Assembly (NCBI GenBank): GCA_021464415.1
Contig: CM038468.1
Coordinates: 31,794,969-31,858,968 of the forward strand
DNA: 64,000 bases
Reading direction: 5' to 3'
Source of the DNA: Lonicera japonica
Taxonomy: Eukaryota > Streptophyta > Magnoliopsida > Dipsacales > Caprifoliaceae
Shown here: in pieces, positions 1 through 10,438 of the stretch
Layout: the number at the start of each line of letters is the position of its first letter
How positions within the stretch are numbered: the first letter of the stretch is position 1
The notes under the pieces: generated by a model
What the model saw: the letters and a program-made list of their open reading frames with translations, nothing else
What the model was told of the DNA's origin: nothing
Database searches by the model: none
Program-made: the position numbers and the translations under genes

Positions 1-279
1 AATTTTAGTAGTTCCATAGAGTATAGTTTGCAGCTAAATTTATTTCATTCATTTGCCAACTATTAGAAATTAGGATTAAAAATTGGAAAAAGGGAAAGCA
101 AGTCTAAGCGGGCTGAGCTGGGAAATTACAATTCTTGATCGGAGTCTGATTGCGCGTGTGAGCTGGGAAATTTGAGAGCTGAGCTGGATAATTTTATGCC
201 ATTGTAAGGATAAGGAGCCAATTCAATAAAAACAAGTTCAAAGTAGTATATCAAGGGTGTTTGATCATCCTACAATTAG
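1..279. other. No gene seen; 3' flank of locus A
   Basis: AT-rich sequence just beyond the stop codon of the terminal exon of locus A. The phrase GAGCTGGGAAATT occurs twice within 60 bp (near 113 and 160), with nothing coding around it. It may be 3' untranslated sequence of locus A, but I see no clear polyadenylation signal on the minus strand. Confidence 0.4.
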
Positions 280-471
280 CTAAAAAGCAGTAGACGGTAT
301 TACACAGACCAGGTATCTGGATCGAGATCTAGGGCCATATTTGAGGTCATCAATTTTGAACTTGAGGATATCGACTTGGGAGCGGAGCTTATCGACCTTG
401 AATCTGAGATATTTGACTTCATAATATCTTTCGGACATTGACTCGGTATCTAACACTTGTTCCTCCTCCTG
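280..471 (-). CDS. Locus A terminal exon, coiled-coil protein of unknown function
   Basis: A 192-base open exon that ends in TAG at 280. On the minus strand it is preceded by TTCTTGCAG, a strong acceptor, so the exon starts in phase 0 at 471 with residues QEEEQVLDTES. It encodes 63 residues. After an acidic start comes a heptad-like stretch, VDKLRSQVDILKFKIDDLK, typical of a coiled coil, and then a basic tail (PRSRSR). Similar terminal exons lie at 25,992-26,264 (DKVNLLRTQV) and at 57,047-57,226 (VDTLQSRVEEM), so this looks like one of several paralogues. No catalytic motif or signal peptide is visible and I do not recognise the family. The role could be structural or a dimerisation tail. The splice site and the paralogy support real coding; the assignment to one transcript with the exons at 2.3 and 4.1 kb is inferred. 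Confidence 0.5.
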   Translation of the reverse strand, partial: QEEEQVLDTESMSERYYEVKYLRFKVDKLRSQVDILKFKIDDLKYGPRSRSRYLVCVIPSTAF

Positions 472-769
472 CTGCAAGAAAAATAAAGGTATTCCGTCAA
501 CTTTAGCAAAATCTCAGGTTCGGACCGTTCGGTTGGTTTTGCTTTCCTTTCCTCCCTCTTAGCACAAAGAAAACTGGTACTAGATTTCCATTTCTCCCTC
601 GTATGTGCAATAGCTCATTTTCATTTTTAACTTTTGTATTACTTGGTGATACAACATCGTCTAGAACAGTCAACAAACAACTTTGAAACAGGAAGTTAAC
701 AGATCCTACTCACCAGGCATAGAAAGGCAACAATGCAAATGATCACTCACTTGTCTTTTAGTTTCTTTC

Positions 770-1640
770 AAATTGTGCTCTACCCATTATACACTGAGCA
801 TATTCGCACATTACAATCATTTGGATGAGGACTGAGGAGGGCTTGCTGTCCAGGCCATCTAAGAATTGTAAGCTCAATTTCCATTATGCTAGTCTTGCTT
901 GAAACAATAAGGATGCATTTGATTACACTTGATTCCATAGAAAACACCCAAGAATCCATATTTTTCATGTTCTGTGATGTTTGATTGCATAAAATTTTTC
1001 AAGAAATCAATTGCCATTCTACAATCTATTTTAAAATTTACTTTTTTTCTATTTTCCATAAAATATAAAAACCATCTCTCCACCCTAAGGTTTTGTTTTC
1101 CATGTACAACAATTCCAAGGGACTCAATCTTTTGAGTGTGTACCAAAACCAGGCGCGCCATAAAGGGAATGTATAGAGAAAATGGAGATGAAATATGGTG
1201 CATTTGATTGGTTACCATCGTAAAGAATTGAGTTCCTTCCAACGTGGTGTAGGAATCTCACATACAATGTGGTGCAAGGGACAACTCGGAGAAAGACCCA
1301 AAAAATTAAAATCCTCGGAATTGTTTTACATTGAAAATGACTTCATGAAACCAAAAGTTTAGGCGGAGGTGGCTAATGGATTCCATAAAAAATAACATAA
1401 TTGGATTACAACAACTAGTAAATAATCATCTCATTAAAAACTAATGCAATTAAAAACAACTAAAGATGAAAAAAAAAGAAGGGATATTGGGCATTTGTCA
1501 TGGATATGAAGTACAACCAAACACACTCTTGGAGCTTTCTAAACAAGCGTGCAACGTTTTGTTAGTGTTTGTAGGTGTCAAGTCAATATGCATGTAACAA
1601 GTCTTCGGCACAGAATTAACAGCCTGAAAATGTCAAGAGC
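770..1640 (-). repeat. Locus intron module, copy 1 (with MITE-like core)
   Basis: First of six related segments in the window. It holds the phrases GATTACACTTGATTCC (about 925) and GTTTGATTGCATAAAA (about 980), then a conserved end block near 1560-1630 reading GTGTTTGTAGGTGTCAAGTC. The inner part looks like a Tourist-type MITE that ends in AAACACACTCTTG near 1525. The end block, read on the minus strand, follows a CAG and is open (AVNSVPKTCYMHIDLTP), so it might be a small exon, but I cannot place a donor. Long minus-strand open frames inside the MITE part are not gene-like. Confidence 0.5.
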
Positions 1641-2256
1641 ATTTCATGAGTCAAAGCTAGAAAGCATCTTCAAATTGACATCAAGCCCGAAACATAACTG
1701 GAAGAGATATCTGTGCAAGTTTAATTTGTTCAAACAATTCAAAACTTCCAGATATTACAGATTATTCATAAGACAATCTTTATCGAAGTTCTAATTAGTC
1801 ACTAAGTTGATGCTTCCAAACTTTTAATGCTGCCATTTTAACTAATTAATTTCTAACATTCTGAACGCCACGGCCCAACTTATAATCAATACAAAACACA
1901 TGAAAAGGGTTTAAATAAACACATTAATTACTAAATAAAGAAGTCAATACAAAATAAGTTGTAATGAAAAACATGAAAAGACGTCACAATTTGAGTAAAC
2001 AAGAAAGGTAACAGCTATAACAGGCTATATCTATATATTCTACCCTGAGTTTATTTATCCTTGAACCTCATCTCATGGACCCATTAGGACCATCAAAATT
2101 GGAAGAATGTATGCTATTACTTCAGCTTTAGCCAAATTCCATAGGTGATCCAATAGCTGTTTTTCCCACTAAGCAGGGATGAGTAATTGGGTATTGGTGC
2201 GTGCTTAGCATTTTAAGCAAATTTCACATCAAAGATATGAGAGAGAAAAAAATTAC
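1641..2256. other. Intron-like stretch of locus A, nothing recognised
   Basis: AT-rich sequence between the first module copy and the middle exon of locus A. The segment CATGGACCCATTAGGACC (near 2076) resembles one near 25,905 (ACATGGGCCCAATAGG), again in the same relative place downstream of a family exon, which supports the paralogy of the loci. No convincing coding was seen. Confidence 0.35.
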
Positions 2257-2343
2257 AGCGTTGCTAGAACCGGCTTTATTGCTTTCCGAGTCATCATCTA
2301 CTTCTTTAATTTCTGAGCACCCGGCATTCGGTGAATTCTCCTC
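2257..2343 (-). CDS. Locus A middle exon, acidic Ser-rich
   Basis: An 87-base exon bounded on the minus strand by TTGTAACAG and by GTAATT. It begins and ends in phase 0 and encodes 29 residues: EENSPNAGCSEIKEVDDDSE followed by a Ser/Asn-rich end. It corresponds to the 81-base exon at 26,719-26,799 of locus B (EEGSSSEQDKP): both start with Glu-Glu, are acidic and serine-rich, are phase 0 at both ends and are close in length. The matching exon design at both loci is the main support. The sequence is low in complexity, so function cannot be read from it; a disordered linker is likely. The donor GTAATT is weaker than consensus. Confidence 0.42.
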
Positions 2344-2469
2344 CTGTTACAAGAATAAGGAGCAAAGTGAAAAAAACTTGTTAGTACTAAACTTGTTTTT
2401 TTTCCCTATTAGTGCATTCAACAGACATTGTCTACTTTCTTGGTTTTATATTACAACCATTTGTCAATC

Positions 2470-3150
2470 AATAGCTTAATACGGAAACAGGAACGAAAGC
2501 TTTGGCAGAAGAGAGCTTGCAGTCCGTGCCATCTAAAACTTGTACCTTGATATCCTTGATGCTAAAAACATTTTCTGGTGTAAACTTTTTATGAAAGACC
2601 ATCCTTCTGGATTACACTTACCACATAAATTTCCAACACTCCATACTTTTCACCTGTTTTCGTGTTTGATTGCATAAATTTCAATTCCCAGGTACAACTT
2701 GTTCTACAGCAATCCAGAAACCATCTCTCTCCTAAGCTTTCGTTTACTATGTAAAACAATTCCAAGCAACTCAATTATTTCCGGTGTAAACCAAAACCGG
2801 GTACACCTTAAGTGAATGAATTGGGAAAATGGGGAAGGAACTAGGATGGATTTAATAGGTTAACAAGATATAGCATTGAATTCTTTTGGGTGGGGGGTTG
2901 TGGAATTTAGCTAAAACAAGTTGTAGCATGAAACTAAATTCTTGGAAATTTAATGCAATCAAATACCAATAAAGATGAACAAAGTGGAACTTTGGGATTT
3001 TCCCAAGGAAAAGAAATGCAATGGAGCACACTATTAGAGCTTTCTAAATAAGTAACGAATGCTTTGGTAGTGATTGTAGGTGTTAAGTCAATTTGCATGT
3101 GACAAGTATTGGGCATAGAGTTAACAGCCTGAAAAGGTTAAAAATAATTG
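2470..3150 (-). repeat. Locus intron module, copy 2
   Basis: Second copy of the module. It has GGATTACACTTACC (about 2609), GTTTGATTGCATAAATT (about 2665) and the end block TAGTGATTGTAGGTGTTAAG (about 3067). On the minus strand the end block follows CAG and reads AVNSMPNTCHMQIDLTPTIT, close to the same block in copy 1. That conservation could mean a small exon or simply recent duplication. It lies about 1.5 kb from copy 1 in the same orientation, so the two form a local tandem duplication inside locus A. Confidence 0.5.
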
Positions 3151-4072
3151 ATGAGTATAGAAAGTTTATTTCATAAGTAACACAACATTCAGATTTCCAG
3201 CCTACAAAGAGTGAGAGAGAGAGAGAGAGAGTAACATCTGATTCCATAGAGTCTACATCCCATTCGTCCGTTTGAGAACTTTTTGCATATATAAAAGGAA
3301 ATCTTACTTCACTTAAATTGTGCGAGGCATGAGAAGCTATCTTAAATGGAATCTAAAGCTTAATACCAGTAAACTCTTAGACCACTAGTAATTAACTCTT
3401 AATTAGACTATCGTAAATACTACTCTTCTCAAGCAAGATAAGATAAATACTGCAGCAATTATTCTTAATATAGATTGATAAAGTGAGGTCCAGATCGGTT
3501 GACATCATCAATTACCAGATATGAGTTCCATTTTCATCCTTAGTCATAGATTGACATAGAAGATCAACAAATAAATTGGAATGAAGTCAAATGAAAGAGA
3601 TGGTCTATAAAAGAGTTGGGGACTTTAGTTTCTTTAATAAATAAATATATATATATATATAAAATCAAGTTCGAAAAAAATATTGCACAAAGTTTATATT
3701 CATTTGCTTACGATAAACTGCATATCGATCAGTTGCATAAATCACATGTCAATAATCCCACAACACCACCAAAAGTAATGTAATACACTAACTGTGAATC
3801 GCCAAGAAATGAAAACCTAATAATGCCCCTATTCTTGATCCATACACATATATACAATTATACATTGAGAAATATAAATTAGGAAAGCCTGGTATATAAA
3901 GAACAATAACAAATCAAATGAAATGAAAACAATCGGTAGAAAAGGAGAAACCAAAGGAATTTCTTCTTCCTTTTAGCCCAAAAATTGAAACCAATTCATC
4001 GCAATATATATATATATAGACAGAGAATTGTTCATAAATTCCAAGCAGAAATAGAAGTGAATTACTACTTAC
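3151..4072. other. First intron of locus A, microsatellites
   Basis: AT-rich sequence between the start exon and the module copies. It holds a GA microsatellite near 3211-3231 and AT runs near 3643-3660 and 4005-4017. No coding or transposon end was recognised. Confidence 0.4.
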
Positions 4073-4210
4073 GGCCATTATTACTCTTCTTGAACGAGAA
4101 GAAGAAGATCAGCTTCAATTCAAACAGTACCCACCGCCAATTCCAAAGAAGAAGTAACGACTGAGAGAGAGAGAGAGGGGAGAGCGCGCGAGAGAGAGGG
4201 AGAATCTAAT
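4073..4210 (-). CDS. Locus A start exon (ATG GCC) with 5' leader
   Basis: On the minus strand a CT-rich leader (CTCTCTCTCTCAGTCG) runs into AATAATGGCC, and the coding part ends after two codons at 4073 with the donor GTAAGT. Only 4073-4078 is coding (Met-Ala); the rest is a presumed 5' untranslated leader. The ATG context, the perfect donor, and the phase-0 end that fits the downstream phase-0 exons at 2257 and 280 make this the likely start of locus A. The leader carries a GA/CT microsatellite (about 4143-4203 on plus), common in plant 5' leaders. Transcription start is not determined. Confidence 0.45.
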
Positions 4211-4224
4211 TTCGAATGAAGCCC

Positions 4225-4240
4225 GCCTTTATTTAATTTT
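4225..4240 (-). promoter_or_regulatory. Possible TATA-like box of locus A
   Basis: The minus strand reads ATTAAATAAAGG about 25-40 bases upstream of the CT-rich leader. Position and composition fit a weak TATA element, but there is no experimental or comparative support. Confidence 0.25.
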
Positions 4241-4504
4241 GAAGGGTAAATCCGTAAGTTTCACGGTGCTTTTTGTTTTGTTTCAAAGAGGTTTGTTAAT
4301 TCGGACAAACTTTTGCGCATTGCGATTCATTTTTATTCGTAGAAGATGCATTTGATTTTAGTTACTTTTAATGTAATTTTTATTTTATTTATAAGTTTCA
4401 AGTAAAGTTTTATATAAATTCCTTTTAATGAAAGAAAACTAAAAATACAATACTATATTATATTGAAAAATAAATTTCATGAGTTAAGTCAACATGATTT
4501 TGGG

Positions 4505-5665
4505 TGATCACATATCTTAAGAGTTGTTTGTTTGTACCACTTAAATCTAAAAACTTAGAGTAGTTTTCAGATTTAAGTAGTTTCAAAATTATTTGTTAAT
4601 CAAAAAAATTAAATACCAATTTAATTTTTGTCACTTAAAACTGAAAATTTTCATCAAAAATTTTAGGTGGTAAATTTATCACTTAAAACTGAAAACTTAA
4701 CTTTAAATAGTGTAAAATACCTATATTACTTTTTTACATTTTAGAATTATGTGATTCAAATAAACTAATAAGGGTAAAATTGTCATACTAAACAAAATTT
4801 AATTTTTAGATGTGTTATATTCAAAAAAATAATTTTTTTAGATACAGTTTTTAGAACTGAAGGGTGTTCATTTGACACTTAAAATGCCACTTAAATATGA
4901 AAACTTAAAATTTTCAGATTTAAGTGGTTTAAAAAGTTGTTCGGTAACTCAAAAAATGAAGTAGCCACTTAATTTTTATCACTTAACTTAAAATTTTCAT
5001 CCAAAATTTTAAGTAGCAACTTTGCCACTAAAATCTTAAACTTAATTTTAAAGAGTGTAAAATATCCATTTTACCATTTTTCTTTTAACAAAAATACATA
5101 GCAGCCCCCGCACTGCCACCACCGCCACAACCACTACCGCCTACACCACCACAACCACTACATCCACCACCACCTCCTCCTTTTCCTCCACCATTACCAT
5201 ATTCTCCACCGTAATAATTGCCGAAGCAGCTGTAGAAGACCTCATCCCACGGATAATCACCGCAGCAACGATCATGGGCCTTATATTGGACGTTTTCCTT
5301 TCCTTCTTTATCCTTGTTGTCATGATCAATCTCACCCATCTCCTTTTCTTCTTCACTATCCTTCTTTCCTCCATTACTACCACCACACGCAAACGCATAT
5401 ACACGCATCTACATACACACACAGACGCATATGCATACATATATTATATATATTCATATAACTTTATAAAATAATAAGGGTAAAATTGTCATATTAAAAA
5501 AATTCAGTTTTCAGATATTTATATTCAAACAAACAACATTTTTTTAGATACAATTTTTAGAACTAAACAAATAACTTTTTCAGTTTTCAGTTTTGAGTTT
5601 TCAAATTTTTTACTAAACGCCACCTAAACAAACATTTTTTTTAGTTTTAGTTTTTAGTTTGTTTA
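4505..5665. mobile_element. Two-part MITE-like repeat with captured insert
   Basis: Two tandem units share the phrases CACTTAAATCTGAAAACTTA-like, TTTTCATCMAAAATTTTA, AGTGTAAAATA, AAGGGTAAAATTGTCAT and TTTAGATACARTTTTTAGAAC. Unit 1 spans about 4505-4860. Unit 2 begins near 4870 and resumes at about 5470 after a foreign insert (5085-5465). The right end reads GTTTATCAAACGACACCTTA, typical of terminal sequences of small plant DNA transposons. I could not fix exact ends or a target duplication. The insert holds the glycine-rich reading frame described separately. Confidence 0.45.
5085..5408 (-). CDS. Glycine-rich small reading frame inside MITE-like unit
   Basis: An open frame of 107 codons on the minus strand. 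The N-terminal third (residues 1-45) is charged, rich in Lys, Glu and Asp. The middle has several aromatic residues and cysteines (RCCGDYPWDEVFYSCFGNYY). The C-terminal third is glycine-rich with spaced cysteines (GGGGGGCSGCGGVGGSGCGG). Glycine- and cysteine-rich tails occur in plant cell-wall and small secreted proteins, but no signal peptide is evident here. The local GC content is much higher than the AT-rich flanks, and the flanks belong to a repeated unit whose sister copy lacks it, so it looks like a captured gene fragment. A second long frame overlaps it, as expected for a repetitive GC-rich sequence. Whether it is expressed is unknown. Confidence 0.3.
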   Translation of the reverse strand: MRVYAFACGGSNGGKKDSEEEKEMGEIDHDNKDKEGKENVQYKAHDRCCGDYPWDEVFYSCFGNYYGGEYGNGGGKGGGGGGCSGCGGVGGSGCGGGGSAGAAMYFC

Positions 5666-7399
5666 TCAAACGACACCTTAGTTAATCAGTTCAATTATTT
5701 AAAGGACACAATAAAAAAGATCAAAAATAAAATAAAGGAACTAAAATTTTAATTTTGTATTTGTTTAGTTATCTAGCAATGGTGGGATAAAAGAATATCA
5801 CTTATAAGAATGGTATAGTTTTTATCTGGTTCTTGTGAGATAAAAGTAACTGTCAAGATAAATTAATTCAATATGTTATTTTATCAAGTATTGCACCAAA
5901 CACATGATAGAATAAAGAAATTATATTTGCGTGCGCTTACACCAAACACGGGATATGATTTAACTATCATTTCCTTTTTGACAACAAACACAAAATAGCT
6001 TCTAATTATACGCGACAAACAACCCCTTAATGATATTGAATTTGCACTCCCAAGGCCTCCTAAGTCCTAACCAACCTAACTTGGCTCCTCTCCATTACTA
6101 TTTAGTCCAATTTCATCCGATCGGGTATAGTTCGAGAAATAAATAGATGCATTTTTTCATGAAATTTGGTGAAGATGATTTTTATGATGAGTAAATCACT
6201 TGCACAAAATTTCATCAGAAGATTCAATTTAAAAGTGAGTGAGAAGACCATCTAAAATTTTAACGACCAAAAATAAATATATATTTTTTTATTATTATTG
6301 TCTTACGAAATTTTTCACTCAAGCATAGCAAACATCAATGGAGATACTTATGTACTTATACTAATATCGTAAATGGTTTTCAAAGTTAATTGTTTGGTAG
6401 AATTACTTTACTTTTAATTATTTCAAATAGGTAGGCGTAGTTTGTCAAACAATGAAGAGAAATATTAGCAACATGTACAACGTTGGGCCAGAAAAGCTTT
6501 AAGAAGGCTAAGCTTATTATTTAACCTAGGCTACTATTACCACTGTATGATTTTCTTTGGGGTGGACTACAGCCTAGTTGTGCCCTCTTACCAGTTGTGC
6601 CCTATTAGATCCGCTTAAGTTTTTTTTTCCACCATTTTCATGCCAACTTTAATCGCCTGAAGCTCAGCCGTACCAACATTAATCTTTCCCAGCTTAATTT
6701 GATGAGAATCCCATAACCACTTAATTACCATAGCTATCACGAGCCACTCAACTAATCGCAACAATGTACATTTGATGTATGTGCAATTTCAATATAAGAA
6801 ACTTAATAAATACTAAACAAAAGTTAAAATTTAATGGTCATAGTCAATAAGAATTTAAATTTTGTAGTATGCATCTCTTTTATAAAAAAGAAAGATATCG
6901 AACAAAATAAGCATTAATAAATATGACACAATATCACATGCCCGTTAAAATAGTATTAGCTTTTCATATAAGAGATTGGATTTTCCTTGCTTGCATGTCT
7001 ACCTTTACACTTTCGATAATCATCTCCAAAACTTTTCATGGTATTTATAACAAAAAAAAAGGGTTTTGGATTCGATATGGACGTGTGGTCTCAATTCTAA
7101 TGAATTTTATTTATTCGAGATCCTACTTCTCTCAACATGTAGGGGTTTTCTAGATCAGCGCTTGTGTTAAAAATAAATTTATTTGGTTTATAAAATTACA
7201 TTATTTTTACCAAAAATTTTAATTCATGTAAATCGATAAAGCATAAGAATTTTAGAATCTTGTGATTTTAATTTTGTTGTTCTTACAATTATTTAATTTT
7301 TTAATCATCAAAATTTAATAATATAAGTCGAGTTTGAGAAAATTGTTATTCATTTATGCAGCAGTGCGCTTCCTGTACGCACAAATGCGTACGGTTAAA
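5666..7399. other. Gene-free AT-rich stretch
   Basis: No coding or transposon core recognised. The part near 6150-6210 (CATGAAATTTGGTGAAGATG) matches phrases near 24,650 and inside the MITE at 53,341, so it is likely a relic of that MITE family. The short frame at 6923-7153 has no family features. Confidence 0.4.
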
Positions 7400-8045
7400 T
7401 TGCTTTCCGCTCAAAATTTGGTGGGACCCACTTTTATTTGAGAGAGAGAAACACTTGTATTCAGCCCCCTTTGGTCAAAAAGCGATTTTTCTCTTCTCTT
7501 CTCTCTACGAGCCCCTCTATCTCTAACTTCACTCTCTTCGCCGCACACCATCGACCGCCGAAACTGAAACTGAAGCAATATTCAATCAAACCAATTTTCT
7601 ACAGGAATTTCACAATCAAACCAACACCGACTGCAATGCTTGAAATTAAGCTTGAAATTATTTGGCCAAACCGAAACTGAAGCAATGGAAATCAAGTGGA
7701 AAGAAAGTTTACAATTTCAGTAAGAGAGAAAGCTTCGCAAAGGAAATTGGTTTGCTGGGTCATGTGTGCTGGGGGTCAATTTCGAGTATTGTGAGGGTCC
7801 GGTTTTAGAGAGAGAGGGCGGTATGTCGTAGAGAGTGAGACAAGAGTGGTGGGTCTGCTACGTTCCCTGATTCCGGCGGTGAATATACTAGATTTCCCTT
7901 TTCCGGCGGCGGTGGTTGGTGTTGTGCGAAGAGAGTGAGGTTAGAGAGAGAGGGGCTCGTAGAGAGAAGAGAAGAGAGAGGGGGCTCGGATTTAGAGAGA
8001 GAGAGTGAGAGAAGAGTAGTTGGAGAGTTGCTGACTGACAATGAG
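7400..8045. repeat. Inverted repeat element with CT-rich arms
   Basis: The segment at about 7491-7560 (CTCTACGAGCCCCTCTATCT, then CACTCTCTTCGCCGCACACC) returns in reverse complement at about 7903-7977. About 70 bp of near-palindromic arms enclose roughly 340 bp. Both arms are translated in long frames (7438-7680 plus and 7805-8041 minus) that share LLSTSPS.SN.TLFA, which follows simply from the inverted repeat. CT/GA-rich arms such as these occur in plant leaders, so this may be an inverted duplication of a promoter-leader region or a foldback transposon. No target duplication was found. Confidence 0.5.
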
Positions 8046-8143
8046 GACTAGAAATAATTTGATTAAAATTAACTTAGTAATTTTACGTGGGATTGTGAGA
8101 ATCATACCATTTTTATATATTTCCATAATTTGTAAGAACTACG

Positions 8144-8548
8144 GTCATCTCTAATGGTGGCTTTTATATAAGTAAATTTTTATAATAAAAATAAATAATA
8201 AAAAAAAAATTCTAATAAATATTTCTATCTTCATTTCTATCCTAAGCGAAAGTTTAGTGGGATTGAAAATTTCTATTACTATTTTTACATGTAGAAATGG
8301 TGATAGAAATTTTCTATGTGACATGATAAATTTTCATTAATTGTTGTAGACCCACTAATTCTCTCTCTTTATTAAATAGGGGACAAAGTAAGGAAGAAAT
8401 GAAACAATAAAAATTATCATTTGAGATCATCTTTTCTATCCTTTTACACCAATGCAAATATATTGCCAATAAATATAAAAATATTATAAAATAATATTGA
8501 CACATAGGATAGAAATGCAAAAATAAAAATCACCATCTCTGATGGCCT
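8144..8548. mobile_element. MITE with CATCTCTAATGG-type ends
   Basis: The left end reads CATCTCTAATGGTGGCTTTT and the right end, reverse complemented, reads CATCAGAGATGGTGATTTTT. The interior is AT-rich with repeats of TTCTATC, and holds GAAATTTTCTATGTGACATG. A related relic lies at about 16,405-16,690. The class is not settled. Confidence 0.5.
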
Positions 8549-9259
8549 AAAAAGTTCAATCTCTTTCTGACTTACGGATCTAATTATCACTTTTCAAAAA
8601 GAACAAATTAAAATTCTAAATAACAAAATATTTTAAATCCAATGCGCTTTTTTTTTTTTTTAATACAAATAATGACATATCTGAGCTTCTAATGAGGGGA
8701 TGGAGGAGGTGAGAGTCAAACTTTGATGCCCGAGTCTCAAATCCAATGCTTAAAATTGTAAGAAAATATAATACAACATATATAACTAGAATTACAAGCA
8801 CATGCAAAATACACGCGGGACTCACATACAAATATATTAAAACGAAAGAATTAAAAAATAAATAAATTATAAGATGGCTCAATGGCAAGAAATAATTTAA
8901 ATGTGCTAGAAGTTGGGTTTGACTTCGTAAAGTTTCAACCTGGATTCTTTTCTGAAAAAACTAAAAACGTTGGATCAGTTCTGATTTTTTGAAGCTAGTT
9001 TGACTCCATTCGATAATGAAATTGGAAAATAACTAGAAAAAAATAATTACTTTTAAGAAAAGTTTAAAAGATGAGATTAGTAATTTAGTGATGTAAGGGG
9101 CGTTCAAAATCCGATCCAATTTTGATCGGGTTCAATGGAGCTATTAGATTGGATTGATTTGTCTTTTAAAAAACCCAGTAATCATTGAATTGGTTTTGTT
9201 TCACCTTCACGAAACCAATCCAACCTCACTTAAAATGATGCATGTCACCACGTGGGAGC
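8549..9259. other. Gene-free AT-rich stretch
   Basis: Nothing coding. The segment near 9105-9230 (GATCCAATTTTGATCGGG, ATTGGATTGATTTG) resembles a segment near 16,250-16,370 and is probably an old repeat relic. Confidence 0.35.
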
Positions 9260-9680
9260 ACCTCAAATGGCTGTCTAAACATTGAAGTGTAAATCATACA
9301 TATTAACCCACTTGTACACAAAACTTGAAGCTGAAAAAAACTATACTCCAATGGTACTTTTGTAAACATTTGTGTAAATTTTAAAATAACCAATTAGATC
9401 CCAACACATATTTGATATCATTTTATGCAAATTTTAATTTTTTTCATATATTTATGCTACATAATATTATTTTGATAATGTATCTTAATTTGTTGATCTT
9501 GATGAATGAATAGATTTTAAAAATTATTTAAGTCTATGTTTTGTGTTAAAAATTATTACATTATATTTTAAATTCTTATAAAAATAATTGAGGAAAGATA
9601 AATCTGATGTGACAGTGCAAACTGGTGTTGTATTTTGTAAAATCATTTTACACAAAATTCAAATTTAAAAGATTGTGAGA
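9260..9680. repeat. Dispersed repeat shared with 21.3 kb
   Basis: Phrases CTCCAATGGTACTTTTGTAA and TGTGTAAATTTTAAAATAA recur with small changes at about 21,270-21,450. It is probably a MITE family; ends are not defined. Confidence 0.4.
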
Positions 9681-9689
9681 ATCTGCAAA

Positions 9690-10438
9690 TGCGCACCCCC
9701 CCCCCCTCCCGAGGTCTCATTCCCGTGTGTGGGGGTCTGAAACATCGAAAACGATTCATTTGTTCTATTTGCTTCTATGTGTTGATAATTTATATCGGGT
9801 GTCCCTCTATCTTATTTCTATATGCAAGAGGATTCGTTCAGAGTCGTCAGTACGTTTTAAGAGAAAACGGACAAAATAGTTGTGTAAGAGGAAATGCTAT
9901 AGATAAGCCTTTCTTTACACGTTTGTCTACGAAACCAAAATTCGATAGGGTTCGAAAACTATGTTACAAATTGGGAAGGTGTTAAGCACCCGTTCCGCCC
10001 TTTCAGTCCCTTGTGGTCTTTTATATGTTTATTCTATGTTAAAATATTATGATGCTTTTACTAACAGTCTACTACTTCTTAAATAAAAACCCCAATTTTG
10101 GAAAAACAGAAAAAGGGATGAAAACATTTGTGTTCCGTGATTTGATTTATTTGTTTTTGAAAGATGTAAATACAAATGACAAGGCTTTTGTTTTTTGAAA
10201 GGAGAGGCTCAGGTATTATTTCCTCAGATAATAATATCGGTCTTCTTGTGTTTGTGATTTCTTTGGGAAAGTACGGATCTTGTATCGGGACTAATTTAAT
10301 ATGGAATTAGAACTCTTTGAGGAGAGTTTTATCAGATACGTCGTAGTCTATGAAAAAGACGGGATATGCCTGATTTTAATTCTTAAGTAAGTTTTATCGG
10401 CCCGCGTTTTGAAAACCTAATTTTGTTTGAATGATAAT
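9690..10438 (-). mobile_element. Older LTR-type repeat, left part (interrupted)
   Basis: This sequence resumes after the nested element at 15,174-15,990. It holds AAGGTGTTAAGCACCCG and CCGCCCTTTCAGTC, motifs found again at about 17,690 (opposite strand) and at 54,500, so it belongs to a family with at least three copies here. Orientation is inferred from the TATA-like TATAAATAGGC on the minus strand near 15,620 in the right part. Confidence 0.45.

Noticed and set aside
889..1242. 117-codon open frame on the minus strand
   Set aside because: It runs through a MITE-like repeat that recurs elsewhere with stops and indels, and no protein features are visible.
2934..3116. Conserved open block after CAG as a definite exon (copies near 1560-1622, 3060-3122, 60,558-60,610, 63,811-63,870)
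   Set aside because: The block is conserved among the module copies, but no consistent donor follows and the frame breaks in copies 4 and 5. I keep it as part of the repeat module only.
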